DNA from: an uncultured Rhodospirillales bacterium
Lineage (GTDB): Bacteria; Pseudomonadota; Alphaproteobacteria; Acetobacterales; Acetobacteraceae
Assembly (NCBI GenBank): GCA_903932545.1
Contig: CAIZGT010000191.1
Coordinates: forward strand, 1-6,971
Reading direction: 5' to 3'
Length of the DNA stretch: 6,971 nucleotides
The notes below the pieces were generated by a model that was not told the origin of the DNA, did not search any database, and worked only from the letters and a program-made list of their open reading frames with translations. This document shows positions 1 to 6,164 of the stretch, piece by piece (within the stretch, counting starts at the first letter, position 1; the number at the start of each line of letters is the position of its first letter). The position numbers were made by a program, and so were the translations under genes.

Positions 1-147
1 CACCTGCACCGTCACGAGAGTGTCCCCCGGCTGTTCAATTTTGTTGAGGATGGTGCGCTTGAATGTCGGCGCATCGGCACGCGCCGAGGTGGCGGTGAGC
101 CCAGCGTCGCAGATGGCACAGCCAGCGAAGAAGCGGCGTGAGATCAT
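1..147 (-). CDS. Exported protein, probable cupin family (N-terminal 49 residues only)
   Basis: This reading frame is open from an ATG at 147-145 to the left edge of the window, so its C-terminus is missing. A strong ribosome binding site, GGAGGG (155-160), lies 7 nt upstream and fixes the start. The protein begins MISRRFFAGCAIC and has an export signal: a twin-arginine-like SRRFF, a short alanine-rich stretch, and an AxA-type cleavage site near residues 23-25 (ARA|DAP). The mature part starts with TFKRTILNKIEQPGDTL, which resembles the opening strands of small periplasmic cupin proteins. The cupin metal-binding histidines would lie outside the window, so the family call rests on this short stretch and its function cannot be named. 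The hydrophobic segment is short and a Tat rather than Sec route is only suggested. The gene follows the dioxygenase gene on the same strand after 76 nt and may be co-transcribed with it, although it has its own good ribosome binding site. Confidence 0.62.
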   Translation of the reverse strand, partial: MISRRFFAGCAICDAGLTATSARADAPTFKRTILNKIEQPGDTLVTVQV

Positions 148-163
148 TGTGGTTCCCTCCAAT

Positions 164-180
164 GACCCGTTTGCCGGGTC
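164..180 (-). promoter_or_regulatory. Small hairpin just upstream of the exported-protein ribosome binding site
   Basis: A perfect 6-bp inverted repeat (GACCCG at 164-169, CGGGTC at 175-180) with a 5-nt loop sits between the dioxygenase stop codon and the GGAGGG of the next minus-strand gene. No T-run follows it, so it is not a standard intrinsic terminator. It could be an mRNA-processing or translation-modulating structure in the intercistronic leader, or it could be chance. Function is not established. Confidence 0.3.
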
Positions 181-223
181 TGCAAAGCAGCCTAGCGGGC
201 GGCAGAGCGAAAACGCAACAAGA

Positions 224-964
224 TCAGATCGCTCGGAAGGTGACCACGAACACGTCGCGAAAGGCCGGGCGATCCGGATCAATCGGGGCGACGGCGGTGA
301 CGCCGTGGAACACACGATGATCGTCCACCAAGGCGGCTTCAAGCGGCTGGGTGAGGGTGAATTGCCCCAGATTGGTGCCATCAGGTGCGTGGATCGTCGT
401 CACCCCGCTGGCGATGTTCTCGCGGCGGACCATGAGCACAAGCACGAAATCCACCCCGTCGCGGTGGCTGCCTTCCGGCGTCGGCTGGCCGTGCAGTTTC
501 GGCCCGGCTTCAATGCGGAATTGGTGGGTTTCGATGTGCCAGTCGCGCCCAGGCATCAGCCCGCCGAACAAATTCAGGCACGCGCCCAGCACAGTGCAGA
601 ATGACTGACCGTCGGCGATGGCCTCGGGCGTCGCCTCGAACCAGCGCTCCACCCCGCCATTGAGGCGGTTATAATGCGTGGTTTGGTAATGCGGCTGATG
701 CGGCTGGCGCAGTATCGCGCCCGCTTTGGTGTGGAACACGCCATAGCGGCGACGGCGATAGCGGCCGCCATCGGCCATGTATTCGTCCAGCGCCATGTCG
801 TTCCAACTGTCGGCGAAGGCGTCCCAATCCGCCAGTGAGCCAGCCGGTTCAAGCCAAGCCCGCGCGCCGGACGCGTCAAGAAAGGCAAAGCCACCGCGCG
901 CCAGATCAGCTGCAGGCTCCACGCTGGGTTGGGTCACACCACTGTCCTTAACCAAATCACTCAT
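224..964 (-). CDS. 2-oxoglutarate/Fe(II)-dependent dioxygenase, PF10014 (isoleucine-hydroxylase-like) family
   Basis: The 246-aa protein resembles the family that includes the Bacillus L-isoleucine 4-hydroxylase and BsmA-like proteins, which hydroxylate free aliphatic amino acids using O2 and 2-oxoglutarate. The diagnostic block is visible: QFRIEAG at 148-154, then GQPTPEGSHRDGVDFV at 159-174, holding the HxD iron ligands (H167, D169). The distal histidine lies in DDHRVFHGVTAV (214-225), most likely H220, and R236 in FRDVFVVTF is a candidate for binding the 2-oxoglutarate carboxylate. The length matches the roughly 240-aa family and no key residue appears missing. It should be a soluble cytoplasmic enzyme, and no signal peptide is seen. 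The ATG at 964 overlaps the last 8 nt of the upstream mechanosensitive-channel gene and has no clear Shine-Dalgarno, which fits translational coupling; the next internal Met is at residue 57. The substrate cannot be read from sequence, and hydroxylation of an amino acid is a family-based inference. Confidence 0.87.
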   Translation of the reverse strand: MSDLVKDSGVTQPSVEPAADLARGGFAFLDASGARAWLEPAGSLADWDAFADSWNDMALDEYMADGGRYRRRRYGVFHTKAGAILRQPHQPHYQTTHYNRLNGGVERWFEATPEAIADGQSFCTVLGACLNLFGGLMPGRDWHIETHQFRIEAGPKLHGQPTPEGSHRDGVDFVLVLMVRRENIASGVTTIHAPDGTNLGQFTLTQPLEAALVDDHRVFHGVTAVAPIDPDRPAFRDVFVVTFRAI

Positions 965-3197
965 GGTCGTGGATTATGGTTGTGATCACTGGGGTTTCCA
1001 TGCCCAGCGCGCGATAGCTGGTCATCGGAGATTGGATGGCGCGTTCGTCGAAGCGGCGTTTGATGCGGCGATGCAGTTCGCGCATCACCGCCCAACGGCT
1101 TTGCGGCAGGGTTTTGATGCGGATTTTCACGTCGTAGGAATAATCGGTGAATTTCACGATCCCCCACACTTCCAAATCGGCCAACACCAGCCCACGCCAA
1201 GGATTTTCCGCCCGGATCTCCGCCCCAATCTCGCGCAGCAGGTCGCAAATCCGGTCGGGGTCTTCGTTCACCCCAACCGTGACATCGATCACCGCAAACG
1301 CGTAATCGCGGGTTTGGTTGGTCACCGTCGTCACCGCACTGAACGGCACGATATGCACGCTGCCATCGGTGGCGCGCAGGCGAATGGCGCGGATCGAGAG
1401 CGTCTCCACCGTGCCGGACAGCCCGCCGAGCGTTACGTAATCGCCCACCTGCATCGCATTTTCGAGCAATAGAAACAGGCCGGTGATAATGTCTTGCACC
1501 AGCTTCTGGCTGCCAAAGCCGATGGCCAAACCGACCACGCCAGCACCTGCCAGCAACGGTGCGATATTGACGCCAATCTCGCTCAGCACGGTCAAGCCCG
1601 CCACGACCACCACGGTGACAAGCAAAGTTGTGCGCAGGATCGGCAGCAAGGTACGCAGCCGGGCCGATCGCGACAATTGCGCCTCACGGGTCAGGCGAGC
1701 GAGGTGGCGCTCGATGGCGAGATTGGCGCTCTCCCACAGCAGCACCGCCATCAGCAGCACAATCACGATATTAGTGAGCGAGCCGAGCAGCCGTGCGCCG
1801 CCGGATTTGGCGGCAAACCAGCCCGGAACATCCAAGCCGGATGCCACCAGCACGCCCAACACCGCCAACACCGGGAGCACCAGATTGAGCAACCGTCGCG
1901 TCAGGCTGTGATACAGCACCACACGGCGCCCCACGCCGGGATAGACTTCATCCAGCCCCTCACTGGCCACCAGCAAACGGTCCAGGCCAAGATGCGAGAG
2001 CACATCCACCACGCCCACCAGCACCGCCACCACGCACAGCGCAAGCATGAAATGCAGCAAACGGCCAAATCCATTGGCGACGTTGAGCGCCCACACCACC
2101 CACAGCACAAGCAGATAGAACAGCACAATGCGGTGCCACGATCCGGCCACCGCGTTGCGCACTGCAGCACCCAAACCCGTCGCGCCGTCTTGCGCCCGCA
2201 GAACCCGCTTGACGCTTTTGCGCCAGCGCAGCACGAGGCGGGCGAACAGGATATAGCTTACCAGCGCCACCAGCTTCAGCAGCGCGTCATGTGCTGCCTT
2301 GAACAGGCCGAACAACAACGCGTCTTCCAGCAGGGCATAGCCGCCAATCGCCACCGCAGCGATTGCTGCGAAATCGCGCAGCAGGCTGCGCGCGCTTAGC
2401 GTGCTCAGCCGAAACAGCCGCAGCCTGGCGCTCGCTGGCGACAGCACGGCGCGCAGCAACGCCACCGTGGCCGCCCAAATCACATAAGCGTTGAGCACGG
2501 TGATAATCACCAGCCGCGATATCAGCGTGGGTGCCAGCCCCGCCGTGAGAATCGCAGCCCCGGTCGCCGCCATCACCAGGATCGGCACCACATCCAGCAC
2601 CAATGCTGCCAGAATGTACATCAAACGCCGCGCCATGATCCGCACGGTGTCTCGGCAGCGATAGACCGGCTCGGTTTGGCCACGCTCGGCCTTGTCCAGC
2701 CCTTGCACGGTTTCGGGCAATTCATCCGGCAGCGCTTCTGGAGCCGCATGACGCAGCATGATGACCAATTTGCGCAGCAATCGGCGCGTGAGGGCTTCAA
2801 CCGCCAGCGCAGCCCCCATCACCACGACCAGACGCCAAGAAGCTGCCATAATCGCCGCCTGGGCCAGCTTGTCATTGGCCACGCGCGTCAGCCAGCGCAG
2901 GAGTTGGGGAAAATCGGTCACCGCTTGGGCGAGTTCGCCGATCTGGTCGCCCAGCACAGCGGCCTCTTCCGCCAAATTGACCAACAGGGTTGCACCCAGG
3001 CTGTTGGGCGACAGCACCACAGAGCCGACCGCTGCATCCTTATCATCGGCCGCGACTGCGGGAGGAGGCACCGCTGGTGCCGCTGCAGCAGCGGGCGGTG
3101 TTGGCATGGCAGGTGCCACGATTTGCGCATGGCACGGTGCCACCGCCAGCGCGATTGCCACCACGCTAACTTGCAGGCACAAAAGCAGACGACGCAT
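957..3197 (-). CDS. MscS-family mechanosensitive ion channel, large YbiO-like form
   Basis: This is a 746-aa inner-membrane channel predicted to open under membrane tension and release solutes on hypo-osmotic shock. I chose the ATG at 3197 because GGAGGG lies 5 nt upstream and the protein then starts with a signal peptide (MRRLLLCLQ..., cleavage near CHA|Q at residue 24). The frame stays open further upstream to 3410, but that extension would cross the divergent HIG1-type gene. After the signal come a Pro/Ala-rich linker (about 26-50), a periplasmic helical segment, and many hydrophobic helices from about residue 115 on. The C-terminal MscS core follows: a pore helix beginning GAGVVGLAIGFGSQ at about 551-564, then the GDYV and SGTVE beta-domain motifs (about 585-598), VPFSAVTTVTN, and an alpha/beta vestibule to the end. 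Length and layout resemble E. coli YbiO (about 740 aa) rather than the minimal MscS (about 286 aa). Its stop overlaps the start of the dioxygenase gene, so the two are probably one transcript. Confidence 0.92.
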   Translation of the reverse strand: MRRLLLCLQVSVVAIALAVAPCHAQIVAPAMPTPPAAAAAPAVPPPAVAADDKDAAVGSVVLSPNSLGATLLVNLAEEAAVLGDQIGELAQAVTDFPQLLRWLTRVANDKLAQAAIMAASWRLVVVMGAALAVEALTRRLLRKLVIMLRHAAPEALPDELPETVQGLDKAERGQTEPVYRCRDTVRIMARRLMYILAALVLDVVPILVMAATGAAILTAGLAPTLISRLVIITVLNAYVIWAATVALLRAVLSPASARLRLFRLSTLSARSLLRDFAAIAAVAIGGYALLEDALLFGLFKAAHDALLKLVALVSYILFARLVLRWRKSVKRVLRAQDGATGLGAAVRNAVAGSWHRIVLFYLLVLWVVWALNVANGFGRLLHFMLALCVVAVLVGVVDVLSHLGLDRLLVASEGLDEVYPGVGRRVVLYHSLTRRLLNLVLPVLAVLGVLVASGLDVPGWFAAKSGGARLLGSLTNIVIVLLMAVLLWESANLAIERHLARLTREAQLSRSARLRTLLPILRTTLLVTVVVVAGLTVLSEIGVNIAPLLAGAGVVGLAIGFGSQKLVQDIITGLFLLLENAMQVGDYVTLGGLSGTVETLSIRAIRLRATDGSVHIVPFSAVTTVTNQTRDYAFAVIDVTVGVNEDPDRICDLLREIGAEIRAENPWRGLVLADLEVWGIVKFTDYSYDVKIRIKTLPQSRWAVMRELHRRIKRRFDERAIQSPMTSYRALGMETPVITTIIHDHE

Positions 3198-3294
3198 CGA
3201 TACCCTCCGAGCAGGCCGTAGCCTTGGCGCGAGCGCACAGGTTGTGGCCCCTGCTGGGACCATCTCATAGACCAAAATAGGGCAATATAGCGGC
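3198..3294. promoter_or_regulatory. Divergent intergenic region between the mscS-like and HIG1-type genes
   Basis: These 97 nt separate two genes read in opposite directions and must hold, or overlap, the promoters for both unless those lie inside coding sequence. The half next to the HIG1-type start is locally AT-rich (about 3270-3290, ATAG and ATATAG words), unlike its GC-rich surroundings. The half next to the channel carries that gene's ribosome binding site (GGAGGG at 3203-3208). I could not find a convincing sigma70-type -35/-10 pair on either strand, nor a clear operator palindrome. Confidence 0.45.
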
Positions 3295-3489
3295 ATGGTG
3301 ATGATTCTGACGATCTTGGTCGGCCTTGGCATGGCGGCCACGCTGGGCACTTTGATCATCGGCATGATCGGTGTGGCCAGCAGAGACGGCAACGCTGCAC
3401 GCGGCAACAAGCTGATGCGGTTGCGGGTGATCTTTCAAGGGATCACCATTGCCCTGTTCGCCTTGCTGGTTTTGGTAAGCCAGCACTAG
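3295..3489 (+). CDS. HIG1-domain twin-transmembrane protein
   Basis: This 64-aa protein has two hydrophobic helices (about residues 3-27 and 45-62) separated by a basic, hydrophilic loop. The loop and second-helix entry read ARGNKLMRLRVIFQG, which matches the conserved NKLMRxRVxxQ block of bacterial HIG1-domain (hypoxia-induced-gene-1 type) twin-transmembrane proteins, and the size fits. In mitochondria HIG1 proteins associate with respiratory supercomplexes and cytochrome oxidase. The bacterial role is not settled, so a respiratory-membrane function here is inference. The start is ambiguous: ATG at 3295 and ATG at 3301 are both possible and no good Shine-Dalgarno precedes either. It lies just upstream of etfB, the same general placement I recall for this family in other alphaproteobacteria, which supports it being a real gene despite its size. 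A hairpin begins at its stop codon, so it is probably transcribed separately from the etf operon at least in part. Confidence 0.85.
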   Translation: MVMILTILVGLGMAATLGTLIIGMIGVASRDGNAARGNKLMRLRVIFQGITIALFALLVLVSQH

Positions 3490-3523
3490 CGCCGCCACGG
3501 TTTGACTTGCTCGCGGCGGCGCT
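3488..3523 (+). terminator. GC-rich stem-loop at the end of the HIG1-type gene
   Basis: AGCGCCGCC (3488-3496) pairs perfectly with GGCGGCGCT (3515-3523). Past an A/C mismatch, two further Watson-Crick pairs and a G-T wobble extend the stem inward to a loop of about 10 nt. The left arm includes the last two bases of the HIG1-type TAG stop. No T-tract follows (the next bases are CATAAGG), so intrinsic termination would be weak. It may act as a partial terminator, a Rho-related pause site or a 3'-end stabiliser. Confidence 0.5.
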
Positions 3524-3529
3524 CATAAG
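3502..3529 (+). promoter_or_regulatory. Putative sigma70-type promoter for the etf operon
   Basis: TTGACT (3502-3507, five of six bases of the -35 consensus) is followed by a 16-nt spacer and CATAAG (3524-3529, four of six bases of the -10 consensus). This would start transcription near 3535 and give a leader of about 60 nt before etfB. The -35 lies mainly in the loop, and the right stem arm in the spacer, of the hairpin at the end of the preceding gene. It is found by eye only, and the match could be chance. Confidence 0.4.
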
Positions 3530-3598
3530 GTCCGCTCCACACCGTATTCGCGCCTGCACCCTCGTGCCGTGCGCCAGACACATGGATAAGGCTGCCCC

Positions 3599-4348
3599 AT
3601 GAAGATCCTCGTCCCGATCAAGCGCGTGGTGGACTACAACGTCAAAATCCGCGTGAAATCCGACGGCACTGGCGTGGAAACCGCTGGTGTGAAAATGTCG
3701 ATGAACCCGTTCGACGAAATCGCCATCGAAGAAGCCGTGCGACTGAAAGAAAAGGGCGTGGCCAGCGAAATCATCGCAGTCTCGATGGGCGTTGCAGCCT
3801 GTGCCGAAACCATCCGCACTGCCCTCGCCATGGGTGCTGATCGCGGCGTTCTGGTGGAGACAGACGCGGAACTGCAACCGCTCGCGGTGGCCAAGATGCT
3901 GCAAGTGCTGGTGACGCGTGAGCAGCCGGGCCTGGTGATCATGGGCAAGCAGGCGATTGATGACGACATGAACGCCACTGGCCAAATGCTGGCGGCGTTG
4001 CTCGGCTGGTCACAGGGCACGTTTGCCAGCAAGATCGTGCTTGAAGACGGCGCAGCCTTCGTCACCCGTGAAATTGATGGCGGTTTGGAGACGGTAAAAC
4101 TGTCACTGCCCACCATCATCACCGCCGATCTGCGCCTCAACGAGCCGCGCTATGCCTCGCTGCCCAACATCATGAAGGCACGCAAGAAGCCGATTGAGAC
4201 GATCAAACCGGCTGACCTGGGCGTTGACCCTGCGCCGCGCCTCACCATTGTCAGTGTGGCGGAGCCGCCGAAGCGTCAAGCTGGCGTGAAGGTTGGTTCG
4301 GTGGCCGAGTTGGTGGCCAAGTTGAAGCTCGAAGCGAAGGTGATCTGA
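3599..4348 (+). CDS. etfB: Electron transfer flavoprotein subunit beta
   Basis: This is the AMP-binding subunit of the soluble EtfAB heterodimer, which accepts electrons from acyl-CoA and related dehydrogenases and hands them to the membrane ETF-quinone oxidoreductase. At 249 aa it has the usual full length. It opens MKILVPIKRVVDYNVKIRVK, a canonical ETF-beta start, and carries the nucleotide-binding-fold block GKQAIDDDMNATGQM (116-130). The ETF-beta signature region runs REIDGGLETVKLSLPTIIT (157-175). The dehydrogenase-recognition loop is intact: RYASLPNIMKARKKPIE (184-200), where L188 corresponds to the anchor leucine known from human ETF (Leu195). That loop indicates a classic, non-bifurcating ETF serving several dehydrogenases. 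The ATG at 3599 has AAGG 7 nt upstream. It is the first gene of a tight run with etfA (2 nt apart), the hydroxyacyl-CoA dehydrogenase gene and a transporter gene. Confidence 0.97.
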   Translation: MKILVPIKRVVDYNVKIRVKSDGTGVETAGVKMSMNPFDEIAIEEAVRLKEKGVASEIIAVSMGVAACAETIRTALAMGADRGVLVETDAELQPLAVAKMLQVLVTREQPGLVIMGKQAIDDDMNATGQMLAALLGWSQGTFASKIVLEDGAAFVTREIDGGLETVKLSLPTIITADLRLNEPRYASLPNIMKARKKPIETIKPADLGVDPAPRLTIVSVAEPPKRQAGVKVGSVAELVAKLKLEAKVI

Positions 4349-4350
4349 AC

Positions 4351-5280
4351 ATGACCGTTCTCGTTCTGCTCGACCACGAAGCGGGCAGCATCAAGCAGCC
4401 CTCACGCTCCGCCGTCGCCGCCGCCACCAAGTTGGGGGATGTGCATGTGCTGATCGCTGGCACCGATGCCGGGGCCGCTGCCGCCGCCGCTGCGCTGCCG
4501 GGTGTGAGCAAGGTGATCACCGCAACCGATAAAGCGTTCGACCACGCTTTGGCCGAGCCGCTCGCGGCTTTGCTGGTGGGTCTGGCGGGGGATTACACCC
4601 ATCTGCTTGCCGCCAGCACCGCGATTGGCAAGAACGTGATGCCGCGCGTGGCCGCTCTGCTCGACGTGCAACCGATCAGCGATGTGTCGGCGATTATCGA
4701 CGCTGATACGTTTGTCCGCCCGATCTATGCGGGCAACGCGCTGGCCACGGTGAAGTCGTCAGACGCGAAAAAGGTGATCACCGTGCGCGCGGCGAGCTTC
4801 GATCCGGTTGCAACCACAGGCGGCTCTGCCGCGCTTGAAGGCGCTGCGATTATCGCATTGCCGGATATCGCCTGGTTCGTCTCCGCTGAGTTGTCGAGAT
4901 CTGAACGCCCCGAACTCACCGCAGCGCGCGTGGTCGTGTCTGGTGGGCGCGGCATGCAGAACGGCGAGAATTTCAAGCTGCTGGAGCCGCTCGCTGACAA
5001 GCTGGGCGCCGCTGTTGGTGCTTCACGCGCTGCTGTGGACGCGGGGTTTGTGCCCAACGACTATCAGGTGGGCCAAACCGGCAAGATCGTCGCCCCAGAC
5101 CTCTACATCGCCATCGGCATCTCCGGCGCGATCCAGCATCTGGCGGGGATGAAAGATTCCAAAGTGATCGTTGCGATCAACAAGGACGAGGACGCGCCGA
5201 TTTTCCAGGTGGCGGATTACGGCCTGGTGGCCGACCTGTTCACCGCGTTGCCGGAACTTGAAGCGGAACTCAGCAAATGA
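4351..5280 (+). CDS. etfA: Electron transfer flavoprotein subunit alpha
   Basis: This is the FAD-carrying subunit that pairs with EtfB. The 309-aa length is typical. The N-terminal domain (about 1-185) starts MTVLVLLDHEAGSIKQPSR and includes an alanine-rich run at 41-48. The C-terminal FAD domain (about 193-309) shows the expected binding elements: SGGRGM (197-202, R200), GASRAAVDAG (223-232), QVGQTGK (239-245) and GISGAIQHLAGM (256-267, H263). The segment LYIAIGISGAIQH through VIVAIN (251-277) fits the ETF-alpha signature without gaps. No residue expected for FAD binding is obviously missing. The ATG at 4351 lies 2 nt after the etfB stop, and GAAGG within the end of etfB provides a ribosome binding site about 10 nt upstream. 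Its stop overlaps the start of the following dehydrogenase gene in an ATGA, so the three genes are very likely co-translated. Confidence 0.97.
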   Translation: MTVLVLLDHEAGSIKQPSRSAVAAATKLGDVHVLIAGTDAGAAAAAAALPGVSKVITATDKAFDHALAEPLAALLVGLAGDYTHLLAASTAIGKNVMPRVAALLDVQPISDVSAIIDADTFVRPIYAGNALATVKSSDAKKVITVRAASFDPVATTGGSAALEGAAIIALPDIAWFVSAELSRSERPELTAARVVVSGGRGMQNGENFKLLEPLADKLGAAVGASRAAVDAGFVPNDYQVGQTGKIVAPDLYIAIGISGAIQHLAGMKDSKVIVAINKDEDAPIFQVADYGLVADLFTALPELEAELSK

Positions 5281-6161
5281 CGGCTCCGGTGATCAACAAA
5301 ATCGGCGTCATCGGCGCGGGGCAGATGGGCAACGGCATCGCCCATGTCAGCGCCGTGTCGGGCCTGGACGTGGTGATGCTTGACGCGCAGGAGGCGGCGC
5401 TTGTGAAGGCGATTGCCACCATCACCAAGAATCTGGATCGTCAGGTGAGCAAGGGCACGCTCACCGCCGAACAGAAAGACGCGGCGCTCGCGCGGATCAA
5501 AACCACCACGGATTATGCATCTTTCGGCGATTGCGACATGGTGATCGAGGCCGCGACCGAGAAAGAGGCGGTGAAGCACGCGATTTTCAAATCGCTGGTG
5601 CCGCATCTGCGCGCTGATGCGCTGATTGCCTCGAACACCTCGTCAATCTCCATCACCCGCCTCGCGGCCGGTACGGATCGGCCGGGCCAATTCATCGGCA
5701 TGCACTTCATGAACCCGGTGCCGGTGATGAAGTTGGTGGAAATTATCCGCGGTATCGCCACCGCCGAAGACACTTTCCTGGCCACGCAGGCGCTCGCGGA
5801 ACGCTTGGGCAAAACCACCTCGGTTGCGGAAGATTTCCCAGGCTTCATCGTCAACCGCATCCTGGTGCCGATGATTAACGAGGCGGTCTATGCGCTGTAT
5901 GAGGGCGTGGGGTCGGTGGCCTCCATCGACACCGGCCTGAAGCTTGGGGCCAACCATCCGATGGGGCCGCTGGAATTGGCGGATTTCATTGGGCTGGACA
6001 CGTGTTTGTCGATCATGCAGGTGCTGCATGATGGGCTGTCGGACAGCAAATACCGCCCCTGCCCGCTGCTGGTGAAATATGTTGAAGCCGGCTGGTATGG
6101 CCGCAAAACCGGGCGCGGCTTCTATGATTACAGTGTGACGCCGCCCCGGCCGACGCGCTAG
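5277..6161 (+). CDS. hbdA: 3-hydroxybutyryl-CoA dehydrogenase (3-hydroxyacyl-CoA dehydrogenase family)
   Basis: This NAD-dependent enzyme interconverts 3-hydroxyacyl-CoA and 3-oxoacyl-CoA, probably short-chain (3-hydroxybutyryl-CoA/acetoacetyl-CoA), in beta-oxidation or butyrate/PHB-linked metabolism. It is 294 aa, the usual size of the stand-alone enzyme. The N-terminal Rossmann domain has GVIGAGQMGNGIA (10-22) and D36 at the end of the second strand, which favours NAD over NADP. Active-site residues match the family: S122 in SNTSSISITRLA, H143 in GMHFMNPVPVMKLVEI, E155, and N193 in FIVNRI. These sit at a constant offset of 15 from the human HADH residues. The C-terminal helical domain holds GANHPMGPLELADFIGLD (224-241) and ends YGRKTGRGFYDY followed by a short basic tail. 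The ATG overlaps the etfA stop (ATGA, 4 nt), indicating translational coupling. Position directly after etfAB fits a role in acyl-CoA oxidation. Chain-length preference and in vivo direction cannot be read from sequence, so the gene symbol is by analogy. Confidence 0.94.
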   Translation: MTAPVINKIGVIGAGQMGNGIAHVSAVSGLDVVMLDAQEAALVKAIATITKNLDRQVSKGTLTAEQKDAALARIKTTTDYASFGDCDMVIEAATEKEAVKHAIFKSLVPHLRADALIASNTSSISITRLAAGTDRPGQFIGMHFMNPVPVMKLVEIIRGIATAEDTFLATQALAERLGKTTSVAEDFPGFIVNRILVPMINEAVYALYEGVGSVASIDTGLKLGANHPMGPLELADFIGLDTCLSIMQVLHDGLSDSKYRPCPLLVKYVEAGWYGRKTGRGFYDYSVTPPRPTR

Positions 6162-6164
6162 ACG

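Noticed and set aside
20..604. A 194-codon plus-strand frame across the left end
   Set aside because: It crosses both the exported-protein and the dioxygenase genes antisense and shows no recognisable family. The minus-strand proteins there have clear motifs.
1494..2399. A 301-codon open frame on the plus strand, very rich in Gln and His
   Set aside because: It lies antisense to the mscS-like gene. Its Q/H-rich composition is what the reverse complement of Leu/Val/Ala-rich membrane codons gives in GC-rich DNA, and it has no recognisable domain.
3198..3410. N-terminal extension of the MscS-like protein by 71 residues
   Set aside because: The extension has no signal peptide or ribosome binding site at its start and would overlap the divergent HIG1-type gene. 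The ATG at 3197 has GGAGGG 5 nt upstream and gives a clean signal peptide.
4471..4496. Short GCC/GCT-rich repeat in etfA that could be a microsatellite
   Set aside because: It encodes an alanine run in a position that tolerates it within the ETF-alpha N-terminal domain. It stays in frame and is imperfect, so ordinary low-complexity coding is enough.
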